A DNA stretch of 64,000 bases from Flaviflagellibacter deserti (GTDB lineage Bacteria > Pseudomonadota > Alphaproteobacteria > Rhizobiales > Methylopilaceae), in contig NZ_JBHSJF010000003.1 in the NCBI RefSeq assembly GCF_042652085.1, forward strand, positions 1 through 64,000, given 5' to 3'. Shown here piece after piece: positions 32,854-42,170 of the stretch. The notes under the pieces were generated by a model that saw nothing but the letters and a program-made list of their open reading frames with translations, searched no databases and had not been told where the DNA came from. Made by a program: the position numbers and the translations under genes. Each line of letters opens with the position of its first letter. The first letter of the stretch is position 1.

Positions 32854-34302
32854 TCAGGCCGAAGCGTCGGCGAAGATCTCTTTCTTGATGACCGCGTGGA
32901 CGCCCCAGTTGCCGTCGACGACCTGGGTGATGCCGAAGTCGACGCCGATCGACATCAGCGAGATCGCCTCGTCCTCGGTCAGGCCCTTTGTCGTCATCAG
33001 GAAGCCGCGCATCTTCTTGAAGGCATCCTTCAGCGCGAGGTCGATCGAGCTCTTGCCGAAGATGTCGTTCTGGGCGTTCGGGCCGAGCTCGGCGAGGAAG
33101 TTCGCGTAGCTGAAGCCGTGGATCAGCCATTCGTCCTTGGTCTCGAGCATCGGATATTCCAGCGGCTCGAGCGGCGTACCCGCGATATCGGCCTTCTTGT
33201 GCAGGATGATCTGGAACGTGCCGGTGAGCGAGCATTCGATCGCGGTGCCGCACATCTCCGAGTCGCCCTGCGAGGCATGGGGGTCGCCGACAGACATCAG
33301 CGCGCCCTCGACGGCGACCGGATAGTACATCGTCGCGCCCTTGCCGATGCGCCAGTTGTCGATATTGCCGCCGGTATAGCTAGGCGGGATCGAGTTGACG
33401 TAGTCGGCTTCCTTCGGCGCGAGGCCGATGACGCCGAAATGCGGGCGGATCGGAACCCGGACTCCCTTCAGGACATCCGTGTTCTTCTTGATCTTGGAGT
33501 GATCGACCGGGACGCCGGGGTAATCGATCGTCGGGTGGACAACGCCCGACGGGTCGGTCTGCGGTTCCCATTTGAAATTGTAGACGGCCTTGGCCCAGTT
33601 CCGCGCGCCGCTTGCATCCATCTCGTAGATGGTGATGACCTCGCGCTGCTTCGGCTCGGTGATCAGGTCCTTGTAGTGGAAGCCCCACCACGCCGCGGCG
33701 TTCGAGCCGAACGCCTTGCCCTTGTGCGCGGGATTGGCCGAGGGGCGAAACTTGGTGTCGACGATGCGGACCTCGAGCACGTCGCCTTCCTCGGCACCGC
33801 GTACGTATACCGGGCCGGTGCAGATGTGGACGCCGAGACCGCCGCCGCCACCGACCTTGGTGTCGTTGACGTCGCCCGCGCCACGGCGTGCGACCTTCTT
33901 CTGCTCCTTGGTCCAGTAGAACACGCTCTCGGCACCCGGATCGCCCTTCACCATCAGCGAGGCGTCGTCATTGGCGTGATGCGTCAGCGTCTCAATGGTG
34001 ACGATGTCGCCGGAATCGATCTCGACCTGCGGCTTCAGCTTCTTGGAGAAATAGCCCCAGTGCACGGTCTGGTCGGTCGCCGGAAGATAGTGGTAGCTCG
34101 GCGTGTCGGGCGCTTTCGAGGCCGAGGCCTGGGCGAGGGCGGGTGTCACCAGCGTGGAGGCACCGGTACCGAGCGCGATCGCGCCACCCGTTGCGGCGAA
34201 AGCCGATTTCAGGAAGCCGCGCCGCTCCATTCCGAGCGCTTCCATCATCTTCGCCCGGTGCTTCTCGAATTCCGGACAGGTCTTGTCGTCACCTGCGCAC
34301 AT
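32854..34302 (-). CDS. Tat-exported acetamidase/formamidase family protein
   Basis: 482 aa. A long N-region ends in ERRGFLKSAFAATGG, a typical twin-arginine signal, with cleavage near PALAQA (about residue 58), so the enzyme should act in the periplasm. The body is a full FmdA/AmdA-type fold with HWGYFS, GDPGAESVFYW, GVHICTGPVYV, NAAAWWGFHY, GDPHASQGDSEMCGTAIE and FGITQVVDGNWGVHA. It probably hydrolyses an amide, releasing ammonium outside the cytoplasm; the substrate is unknown. It is a closer match to the amidase half of the divergent AraC fusion than to FmdA at 13.5-14.7 kb. Confidence 0.92.
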   Translation of the reverse strand: MCAGDDKTCPEFEKHRAKMMEALGMERRGFLKSAFAATGGAIALGTGASTLVTPALAQASASKAPDTPSYHYLPATDQTVHWGYFSKKLKPQVEIDSGDIVTIETLTHHANDDASLMVKGDPGAESVFYWTKEQKKVARRGAGDVNDTKVGGGGGLGVHICTGPVYVRGAEEGDVLEVRIVDTKFRPSANPAHKGKAFGSNAAAWWGFHYKDLITEPKQREVITIYEMDASGARNWAKAVYNFKWEPQTDPSGVVHPTIDYPGVPVDHSKIKKNTDVLKGVRVPIRPHFGVIGLAPKEADYVNSIPPSYTGGNIDNWRIGKGATMYYPVAVEGALMSVGDPHASQGDSEMCGTAIECSLTGTFQIILHKKADIAGTPLEPLEYPMLETKDEWLIHGFSYANFLAELGPNAQNDIFGKSSIDLALKDAFKKMRGFLMTTKGLTEDEAISLMSIGVDFGITQVVDGNWGVHAVIKKEIFADASA

Positions 34303-34611
34303 CTTGCGTCTCCATGGCTCGTCTCGCGCCGCATCGGGCGCCTGGAGCGGACGTTAGGCGCGGTTTCGGCCCCTTTGCCAGCGGTGACCGGAGATCGAAG
34401 TCGGGCGCCAAGAGAGAGCGTGCAGGTGGTTTATTCAAGTTAAATCAATGCATTATGCCCTCATCGCGAGGGCGCTCGTGCTCAGATACAACGCTCCAAG
34501 CCAAGTTTTTGTGCGCCTTGGTCCAAAGTCGTAGGCTCATTTGCCGGCATGATGATCGCATCGCCCGCTTGGCGTGCGTCTTGCGAGTCGAGCACGGGAG
34601 GCCTTGGGCCA
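34303..34611. promoter_or_regulatory. Divergent control region between exported amidase and AraC-amidase fusion
   Basis: 309 bases without a gene. It is AT-richer near 34430-34460, where a promoter could lie. A small inverted repeat GCCCTC-N5-GAGGGC is at 34457-34473. No paired direct repeats of the usual AraC kind stand out by eye. The longer in-frame start at 34549 of the fusion gene falls inside this stretch. Confidence 0.5.
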
Positions 34612-36951
34612 ATGTACGAACGGCCGCATTCGATCTCGATCGACGCATTCCCGCTGACCGAGCAGCGGGAAACCTGGTGCGAAGCTCTGGCCGCCTTGTC
34701 GCTGGGTTGCGACCTGCCCGAGGCATTACAGCTTTCTGGAGAGATCCGAATCCAGCATTCGCCGTCCGGAGCACGCCTGTTCCGGCTTAGTTCGACCCGA
34801 CAGCGGATCACCTGCGCTGGAGCCGGCCGGGCATGCGCCACGGCGCCAATGCTCGTTGTTTTCCATCAGTATGGACGCGGCGCGATCGGGGCGAGCACGC
34901 CGCGACGCGAGTTCGCGGACGGAGATGTCTCGGTCTGCGACCGCTCGTCGGCGTTTACGTTGGATCTCCGTGGCGATTTTGAACTGCTCGTTATGGAGGT
35001 GCCGCGAGAACGGCTCCTAGCCCGGCTGGGTCGTGCCAGGATCGAATTTCCATCAGTGCTCGGTTCGACGGTCGCCGCAGCTGCCGCCCGCCCGGTAATG
35101 CGGGCACTCGCGACGCATTTCGAGACGATTGCCGAAGCGGACATCGTCGCGGCCGAGATCGCGGTGACGGAACTCATTGCCGGCGCACTGCTTGGCGAGG
35201 CCCGACTTGCCGATGACAGCGGAAGTCAGGTCCAGGCGGCGCATTTCCGCCGGGTCACGGCCGCCATTGAGGTTCGCCTCGCCGATCCCGATCTGTCCAT
35301 GGTCGAGATCGCGCGGCAGGAAGCGCTCTCCCAGCGCTACCTGCAGAAGCTGTTCGAACTGCAGGACACGACTTTCTCGGACTATCTCCGCCAGCGAAGG
35401 CTCGATCGGGCCAAGATTGATCTCGCCGATCCGGGTCATTCCTCGGAAAGCATCGCCGAGATCGGCTATCGCTGGGGCTTCCGTGATCAGGCGCATTTCA
35501 GCCGGGCGTTCAGTATCGCCTTCGGAGTGTCGCCTCGCGGCTTCCGCAGTTCGGCGCCGCAGGGTCCGAGCGTCTATCCGCTGCGCGGCCGGCCATTGGG
35601 CAAGGGACCGGGGCCTGTCGTCGTGCCGCTGCGGCCCGCATCCAGCGAGCCGAGCACAAGGGGATCGGCGCCCGATCACCGCGCCGATGCGGAGCCGGTC
35701 GACCGTCATCACATCAAGGTCGGCAAGGACAACGTGCACTGGGGCTATCTCAGCCGGTCGATCCCGCCCGTCCTGCGCGTGCGCTCCGGTGCTCAAGTTA
35801 CGATCGAGACGCTGACCCAGCACGCGTTTGACGATTATGAGCGGATGATCAGGGGCGATCCGGGCGCGGAGGAAGTGTTCCGCTGGACTGCCGAGGGCAA
35901 GAACGTCGACCGGCGTGGAGCGGGGCCGATGAACGCCTCGATCTTCGGTCGCGGCGCGGGCGAGGGCTTCGGCGTCCACATCTTCACCGGCCCGGTATTT
36001 GTCCAGGATGCCGAGCCGGGCGACGTTCTGGAAGTTCAGATCCTCGATATCGCGCCGCGCCCCAGCGCAAATCCGCTGTTCGAGGGCCGCGCCTTTGCCT
36101 CGAATGCGGCCGCGTGGTGGGGATATCAATATTCCGATCTGCTCGACGCGCCGGCCAAGCATGAGTCCGTGACCATCTACGAGGCAGACGGGGAATGGGC
36201 GCGGCCGGTCTATTCCTATCGCTGGACACCGCAGACCGATCCGTTCGGCGTCACCCACGAGACGATGGATTATCCCGGCGTACCGGTCGACCATTCGCGG
36301 GTGCGTGAGGAGCACGGCATCATGCCGAATGTGCGGGTGCCGCTCCGCCCGCATTTCGGCTGCATGGCCGTGGCTCCGCGCGAAAGCGACATGATCGATT
36401 CGATCCCGCCCGGCTATTTCGGCGGTAATTTCGATAATTGGCGCGCGGCCAAGGGTTCGACGCTTTATTTGCCGGTCGCTGTGCCGGGCGCGCTTTTCTC
36501 GGTCGGAGACGGCCATCTGGCGCAGGGCGATGGCGAGATCAACGGCACGGCGCTGGAAGCCTCATTGACCGGGACCTTCCGTTTCATCGTCCACAAGCGG
36601 AATGCGCCCGGGAAACCATTCCTCAAGGGCCTCAACGGGCCGTTATTGGAGACCCCGAGCGAATTCGTACTGCACGGGTTCAGCTATCCGAACTACTTAC
36701 GAGAGCTAGGTCGCAACGCCCAATCCGAGGTCTACAAGAAGTCATCGTTGAGCCGGGCGCTGCGCTCGGCCTTCCGCTCGACACGTCGTTTTCTGATGGA
36801 TGTCTGGGGCCTGAGCGAGGATCAGGCGATCTCGCTGATCTCGGTCGCGGTAGACTTCGGCGTGACCCAGGTCGCGGACGGCAATTGGGGCGTTCATGCG
36901 GTCGTCCGGAAGGACATGTTCGAAGGCGAACCCGCTCCGGCCAAGTCGTAA
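34612..36951 (+). CDS. AraC-family regulator fused to a complete acetamidase/formamidase domain
   Basis: 779 aa in one uninterrupted frame. Residues 1 to about 200 resemble the ligand/dimer domain of AraC_binding_2 regulators. About 210-310 is the double helix-turn-helix (SMVEIARQEALSQRYLQKLF and ESIAEIGYRWGFRDQAHFSRAF with GVSPRGFR). A Pro/Arg-rich linker runs to 365. From 365 to 775 follows a full FmdA-type domain (HWGYLS, GDPGAEEVFRW, GVHIFTGPVFV, NAAAWWGYQY, GDGHLAQGDGEINGTALE, FGVTQVADGNWGVHA). It has no export signal. The ATG at 34612 has GGGAGG upstream; 34549 is a less likely start. Divergent from the exported paralogue, which it probably regulates. Whether the amidase half is active or only senses amide is unknown. 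Confidence 0.93.
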   Translation: MYERPHSISIDAFPLTEQRETWCEALAALSLGCDLPEALQLSGEIRIQHSPSGARLFRLSSTRQRITCAGAGRACATAPMLVVFHQYGRGAIGASTPRREFADGDVSVCDRSSAFTLDLRGDFELLVMEVPRERLLARLGRARIEFPSVLGSTVAAAAARPVMRALATHFETIAEADIVAAEIAVTELIAGALLGEARLADDSGSQVQAAHFRRVTAAIEVRLADPDLSMVEIARQEALSQRYLQKLFELQDTTFSDYLRQRRLDRAKIDLADPGHSSESIAEIGYRWGFRDQAHFSRAFSIAFGVSPRGFRSSAPQGPSVYPLRGRPLGKGPGPVVVPLRPASSEPSTRGSAPDHRADAEPVDRHHIKVGKDNVHWGYLSRSIPPVLRVRSGAQVTIETLTQHAFDDYERMIRGDPGAEEVFRWTAEGKNVDRRGAGPMNASIFGRGAGEGFGVHIFTGPVFVQDAEPGDVLEVQILDIAPRPSANPLFEGRAFASNAAAWWGYQYSDLLDAPAKHESVTIYEADGEWARPVYSYRWTPQTDPFGVTHETMDYPGVPVDHSRVREEHGIMPNVRVPLRPHFGCMAVAPRESDMIDSIPPGYFGGNFDNWRAAKGSTLYLPVAVPGALFSVGDGHLAQGDGEINGTALEASLTGTFRFIVHKRNAPGKPFLKGLNGPLLETPSEFVLHGFSYPNYLRELGRNAQSEVYKKSSLSRALRSAFRSTRRFLMDVWGLSEDQAISLISVAVDFGVTQVADGNWGVHAVVRKDMFEGEPAPAKS

Positions 36952-37198
36952 ACAGCCGCAGGTGTCTGGGACATCTTGGGAAATCGTTAACCCCTTCATC
37001 TCGGCTGACTTATCCAGATTGACGGACGCCTCGGTCTCATAAAGAGTCTCTGTCGGGGGGCGCGAATCCAACCACGGAATCGTGGGGGAGGCTGGTTCGT
37101 GCCTAAGGCAACGACTTCTCTTCATGCCGATGGGCGTGTCGTCCCCGGTGCTTGTTTCTGCTCGTCTCTTCCGCTGCTCTCGATCGAAGGAGCATGCG
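36952..37198. other. Leader region of the HAMP-array kinase
   Basis: 247 bases between the fusion gene and the kinase start. I see no clear terminator, inverted repeat or general-stress (GGAAC/GTT) promoter. GAAGGAG at the right end serves the kinase. Confidence 0.4.
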
Positions 37199-40100
37199 AT
37201 GCGTGACGAGACCCATTCCTCCCTCGATGAACGGCAATTGCTCGGAGTGCTACGCGCCTTCCGAAAGGGCGATTTCTCGGCCCGCCTGCCAAACGACTTG
37301 ACGGGGATCGCCGGTGAGATCGCCGAGGCCTTCAACGACGTCGTCGAGCTGAACGAGCGGACCACGCGAGAGCTCGCACGCCTTGGCGACATGGTCGGCA
37401 AGGAAGGCAAGATCAGCCATCGCGCCCGGTTGCCGCACGCGCAGGGCTCTTGGTCGGCCAATATCGACACCGTCAATACTCTGATCGCCGACACGCTGCA
37501 GCCGACGGCTGAAGTCGCGCGCGTGATCGGCGCGGTGGCGAAGGGTGACCTGTCGCAGACGATGAATCTGGAGATCGACGGGCGCGAACTGCGCGGCGAA
37601 TTCCTACGCATCGGCAAGGTCGTGAATACGATGGTGGGCCAGCTCGGCTCGTTCGCCTCGGAAGTGACGCGTGTGGCCCGCGAAGTCGGCACGGAAGGCA
37701 AGCTCGGCGGACAGGCGAAAGTGAGCGGCGTCGGCGGCACCTGGAAGGACCTGACCGACAACGTCAATGCCATGGCCGCGAACCTGACGGGCCAGGTGCG
37801 TAACATCGCCGAGGTGACGACCGCCGTCGCCAATGGCGACCTGTCGAAGAAGATCACCGTCGACGTGCGCGGCGAAATTCTGGAACTGAAGAACACCATC
37901 AACACGATGGTGGACCAGCTGAACTCGTTCGCCTCGGAAGTGACGCGTGTCGCCCGCGAAGTCGGCACCGAAGGCAAGCTCGGCGGCCAGGCGCGCGTGG
38001 AAGGCGTGGCCGGTACGTGGAAAGACCTGACCGATAACGTCAACGGCATGGCGGCGAACCTGACGGGTCAGGTGCGTAACATCGCCGACGTCACGACCGC
38101 CGTGGCGCGCGGTGACCTGTCGAAGAAGATCACCGTCGACGTGAAGGGCGAAATCCTGGAGCTGAAGAACACCATCAACACGATGGTGGACCAGCTGAAT
38201 TCGTTCGCCTCGGAAGTGACGCGCGTGGCGCGCGAAGTGGGCACCGAAGGCAAGCTCGGCGGCCAGGCCAAGGTGGAAGGCGTGGCCGGCACGTGGAAAG
38301 ACCTGACCGATAACGTCAACGGCATGGCGGCGAACCTCACCGGCCAGGTGCGTAACATCGCCGAGGTGACGACGGCCGTCGCGACCGGCGATTTGTCGAA
38401 GAAGATCACCGTCGACGTGCGTGGCGAAATCCTCGAACTGAAATCGACCATCAACACGATGGTGGACCAGCTGAACTCGTTCGCTTCGGAAGTGACGCGT
38501 GTCGCCCGCGAAGTGGGTACGGAAGGCAAGCTCGGCGGCCAGGCCCAGGTCGAGGGCGTGGCCGGCACGTGGAAGGACCTGACCGACAACGTCAACGGCA
38601 TGGCGGCGAACCTCACCGGCCAGGTGCGTAACATCGCCGACGTCACGACCGCCGTCGCGAACGGCGATTTGTCGAAGAAGATCACCGTCGACGTGCAGGG
38701 CGAGATCCTGCAGCTGAAGAACACCGTCAACACGATGGTGGACCAGCTGAACTCGTTCGCTTCGGAAGTGACGCGCGTCGCCCGCGAAGTGGGTACGGAA
38801 GGCAAGCTCGGCGGCCAGGCCCAGGTGAAGGGCGTGGCCGGCACGTGGAAGGACCTGACCGACAACGTCAACGGCATGGCGGCGAACCTGACCGGCCAGG
38901 TGCGCGGCATCGCCGACGTCGTCACCGCGGTGGCACAAGGCAATCTGAAGCGCAAGCTGACCGTTGACGCGAAGGGCGAGATCGCCTCTCTCGCCGACAC
39001 CATCAACGGCATGATCGAGACCTTGGCAACGTTTGCTGATCAGGTGACGAACGTCGCGCGCGAGGTCGGTATCGAGGGCAAGCTCGGCGGCCAGGCGCGC
39101 GTGCCGGGCGCCGCTGGCCTGTGGCGCGACCTGACCGACAACGTCAACCAGCTCGCCGCGAACCTGACCACGCAGGTCCGCGCCATCGCCGAAGTGTCGA
39201 CCGCCGTGACCAAAGGCGACCTGACGCGATCCATCACCGTCGAGGCCTCGGGCGAGGTCGCGGCGCTGAAGGACAACATCAACGAGATGATCCGCAACCT
39301 GAAGGATCAGACGTTAAAGAACACCGAGCAGGACTGGCTGAAGACCAACCTCGCGCGGTTCAGCCGCATGCTGCAGGGCGAGCGCGACCTCGCGACCGTG
39401 TCGAACATGGTGCTGTCGGAACTCGCGCCGCTGGTGAACGCGCAGCATGCGGTGTTCTACGTCAACCAGACCGACGACATGACCAACGAGCCGTCGCTCA
39501 AGCTCGCCGCGAGCTATGCCGCCAGCCAGTCGACGCCGCCCCCCGGCTATTTCAAGTTCGGCCAGGGGCTGATCGGCCAGTGCGCGGCGGAGAAGGAGCG
39601 CATCCTTCTGAAGAGCGTGCCGTCCGATTACGTGAAGATCAGTTCCGGCCTTGGCGAGGCGACGCCGCTGAACGTCATCGTCCTACCGGCCCTCTTCGAG
39701 GACGACGTCAACGCCGTGCTTGAGCTCGCCTCGTTCGGCGAATTCAGCGAGACGCACCAGGTCTTTCTCGACCAACTGATGGAATCGATCGGCATCGTTC
39801 TCAATACGATCGCTGCGAACATGCGGACCGAGAGCCTGCTGGAGCAGTCGCAGCTTCTGACCGCTGAGTTGCAGATGCAGCAGGAGGAGTTGAAAAAGAC
39901 GAACGACCGTCTCGAACAGCAGGCGACGACGCTTCGCCAGTCGGAAGAACTTCTCCGCTCCAACCAGGATCAGTTGCAGACCACGAACCTCGAGCTCGAG
40001 GAGAAGGCGCAGCTTCTCTCAATGCAGAACAAGCAGGTGGAAGCGAAGAACCGCGAGGTGGAACAGGCGAAGCTGGAACTCGAAGACAAGGCCGAACAGC

Positions 40101-42163
40101 TCGCCCTGACCTCGAAGTACAAATCCGAGTTCCTGGCCAATATGAGCCACGAGCTCCGTACGCCGCTTAACAGCCTTTTGATCCTGTCGAAGCTCCTCGC
40201 CGAGAACAGCGCAGGCAATCTGACCGAGAAGCAGGTCGAGTTCGCTCGCACGATCAATCATGCGGGCACCGACCTGCTGGCGCTGATCAACGACATTCTC
40301 GACCTGTCAAAGATCGAGTCCGGAACCGTGACGCTCGATGTCAGCGAAATGCCGTTCGACCAGCTGGGAGACGATATGCGCCGGACCTTCGCGCAGATCG
40401 CCCAGACCAAGAAGCTCGACTTCTCGATCGACCTCGATCCCAGGCTGCCGGCTTCGATCCACACTGACGAGAAGCGCTTGCAGCAGATCATCAAGAACCT
40501 GCTGTCGAACGCCTTCAAGTTCACCGAGAGCGGCCATGTCCATCTGAAGATCGAACAGGCTTCGTCCGGCTGGAGCGCGCAGCATTTCGATCGGCGGGGC
40601 AAGGTCGTGGCGTTCACCGTAGAGGACACCGGCATCGGCATTCCCGAAGACAAGCAGCGGCTGATCTTCGAGGCTTTCCAGCAGGCCGACGGCACGACCA
40701 GCCGCAAATACGGCGGCACCGGCCTCGGCCTCTCCATCAGCCGCGAGATCACGCGGCTGCTCGGCGGCGAACTGACGGTGACGAGCAATTCCGGCAACGG
40801 CTCGGCGTTCACGCTGTATCTGCCGCTCAACATGGCGCCGTCGGCGCAGCCAGTCCGTACGCCGGTCGCTCGCGGCATCTCCAGCATCCAGATACCGGAG
40901 CCGCAGACCGAGCGAGTGGCGGACGATCGCGAGACAATCAGCAAGAACGACCACGTCATCCTCATCGTCGAGGACGATCCACGCTTTGCCGGCGTCATCC
41001 TCAGCATGGCGCGCGAGGCCGGGTTCAAGGGCGTGGTGACGGCGGAGGGCACCTCGGTCGTGCCGCTCGCCAAACGCTACCATCCGGACGCGATCACGCT
41101 CGATATTGGCCTGCCGGACATGGATGGCTTCGCATTGCTCGATCTGCTGAAGCGAAACCCGGAGACACGTCATATCCCGATCCACGTCATTTCGGGCTTC
41201 GACGAAAGCGGGCTCAGCCTTGAGATCGGTGCCTATGGCGTGTCGAGCAAGCCGGTCGAGCGTGAAACGATCCTGTCGACCTTCGGCAAGGTGAAGGACC
41301 TCAACGCACGACAGCGGCGCCTCCTCGCCTTCGAACCGCCGTCGCGCAAGGGACGCATCGCCGACGTCATCGGCGACCGCGCCGTCGAGACCGAGAGCGT
41401 CTCGGAACAGAAGAATCTGGTCCGGGCGCTGTCGCAAGATTCGTTCGATTGCGTAGTGCTCGACCTCGAACACCCGGTCGAGGCGTTGTCCGACGAGGTG
41501 ATCGACGCGATCCGCGCATCGCAGGCCCCGGTGATCGCCTATGCGCCGGAGTCCGGGACCACGGTTGGGACGCTTCTCGGCCGGATCGAACGGTTGCGCG
41601 TGGTCAACACGATCGCCCTGTTGCAGGACGACGCGGCGCTCTGCCTGCATCGGCCGTTCGAGGAATTGTCCGATGCGGTCCAGGCCACTCTGCAGGCGCT
41701 CCGCCGCTGCGATCCGCAACTTGCCGGACGGAAGGTGCTCGTCATCGACGATGATATCCGCAACATCTTCTCGCTCACCAGCGCGCTCGAAGAGCACGGC
41801 ATGGAGCTTCACTATGCCGAAAGCGGGCAGGCCGGGCTTGAGCTCCTCCGGAGAATCTCGGATGCCGATATCGCGCTCGTCGACATCATGATGCCCGGGA
41901 TGGACGGCTATGAGACGATCAAGGAAATTCGGAGTATTCCGAGCTTCGCGGGGCTGCCGGTGATCGCCGTAACGGCGAAGGCCATGAAGGGCGACCGGCA
42001 GAAATGCATCGAGGCCGGCGCGTCCGACTATGTCGCAAAGCCCGTCGACATGGATCAGCTGATCTCCGTGCTGCGTGTCTGGTTGCACCGGGCCGAGCAG
42101 ATCGACCAGTCGCGGACCAATGTCGCGGCGCTCAATGACTCTCTCCGTCAACAGGCTGACTGA
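37199..42163 (+). CDS. Soluble hybrid histidine kinase with HAMP array, GAF and three receiver domains
   Basis: 1654 aa, no transmembrane helix. Residues 95-705 are a poly-HAMP array with six copies of a 92-residue unit (VAREVGTEGKLGGQA in each, the last diverged). Then come a GAF-like domain (715-870), a coiled coil (880-975), HisKA with phospho-His near 984 (NMSHELRTPLN), HATPase (1090-1210), REC1 (1252-1367, Asp near 1301), a degenerate receiver (1384-1505) and REC3 (1507-1630, Asp near 1561). The layout resembles group III (Nik1-type) osmosensing kinases and their bacterial relatives. The ATG at 37199 has GAAGGAG upstream; earlier starts are not protein-like. Seven bases before the next kinase gene, so an operon. 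Confidence 0.95.
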   Translation: MRDETHSSLDERQLLGVLRAFRKGDFSARLPNDLTGIAGEIAEAFNDVVELNERTTRELARLGDMVGKEGKISHRARLPHAQGSWSANIDTVNTLIADTLQPTAEVARVIGAVAKGDLSQTMNLEIDGRELRGEFLRIGKVVNTMVGQLGSFASEVTRVAREVGTEGKLGGQAKVSGVGGTWKDLTDNVNAMAANLTGQVRNIAEVTTAVANGDLSKKITVDVRGEILELKNTINTMVDQLNSFASEVTRVAREVGTEGKLGGQARVEGVAGTWKDLTDNVNGMAANLTGQVRNIADVTTAVARGDLSKKITVDVKGEILELKNTINTMVDQLNSFASEVTRVAREVGTEGKLGGQAKVEGVAGTWKDLTDNVNGMAANLTGQVRNIAEVTTAVATGDLSKKITVDVRGEILELKSTINTMVDQLNSFASEVTRVAREVGTEGKLGGQAQVEGVAGTWKDLTDNVNGMAANLTGQVRNIADVTTAVANGDLSKKITVDVQGEILQLKNTVNTMVDQLNSFASEVTRVAREVGTEGKLGGQAQVKGVAGTWKDLTDNVNGMAANLTGQVRGIADVVTAVAQGNLKRKLTVDAKGEIASLADTINGMIETLATFADQVTNVAREVGIEGKLGGQARVPGAAGLWRDLTDNVNQLAANLTTQVRAIAEVSTAVTKGDLTRSITVEASGEVAALKDNINEMIRNLKDQTLKNTEQDWLKTNLARFSRMLQGERDLATVSNMVLSELAPLVNAQHAVFYVNQTDDMTNEPSLKLAASYAASQSTPPPGYFKFGQGLIGQCAAEKERILLKSVPSDYVKISSGLGEATPLNVIVLPALFEDDVNAVLELASFGEFSETHQVFLDQLMESIGIVLNTIAANMRTESLLEQSQLLTAELQMQQEELKKTNDRLEQQATTLRQSEELLRSNQDQLQTTNLELEEKAQLLSMQNKQVEAKNREVEQAKLELEDKAEQLALTSKYKSEFLANMSHELRTPLNSLLILSKLLAENSAGNLTEKQVEFARTINHAGTDLLALINDILDLSKIESGTVTLDVSEMPFDQLGDDMRRTFAQIAQTKKLDFSIDLDPRLPASIHTDEKRLQQIIKNLLSNAFKFTESGHVHLKIEQASSGWSAQHFDRRGKVVAFTVEDTGIGIPEDKQRLIFEAFQQADGTTSRKYGGTGLGLSISREITRLLGGELTVTSNSGNGSAFTLYLPLNMAPSAQPVRTPVARGISSIQIPEPQTERVADDRETISKNDHVILIVEDDPRFAGVILSMAREAGFKGVVTAEGTSVVPLAKRYHPDAITLDIGLPDMDGFALLDLLKRNPETRHIPIHVISGFDESGLSLEIGAYGVSSKPVERETILSTFGKVKDLNARQRRLLAFEPPSRKGRIADVIGDRAVETESVSEQKNLVRALSQDSFDCVVLDLEHPVEALSDEVIDAIRASQAPVIAYAPESGTTVGTLLGRIERLRVVNTIALLQDDAALCLHRPFEELSDAVQATLQALRRCDPQLAGRKVLVIDDDIRNIFSLTSALEEHGMELHYAESGQAGLELLRRISDADIALVDIMMPGMDGYETIKEIRSIPSFAGLPVIAVTAKAMKGDRQKCIEAGASDYVAKPVDMDQLISVLRVWLHRAEQIDQSRTNVAALNDSLRQQAD
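37661..39040 (+). repeat. Tandem 276-bp DNA repeat encoding the HAMP units
   Basis: The block beginning GAAGTGACGCG recurs at 37661, 37937, 38213, 38489 and 38765, exactly 276 bases apart, with high nucleotide identity, and a diverged sixth unit starts at 39041. It codes for 92-residue HAMP-connector units. Identity including synonymous positions points to recent duplication or gene conversion. Confidence 0.93.
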
Positions 42164-42170
42164 TCAAACG

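Noticed and set aside
37604..38938. Long minus-strand open frames opposite the HAMP kinase
   Set aside because: They mirror the 276-bp repeats and are low-complexity His/Val/Asp-rich sequence; the plus-strand frame has recognised domains.
37661..39040. Regular repeats as a possible CRISPR array
   Set aside because: The repeat unit is 276 bases, contiguous and fully coding, with no short repeat and spacer pattern.
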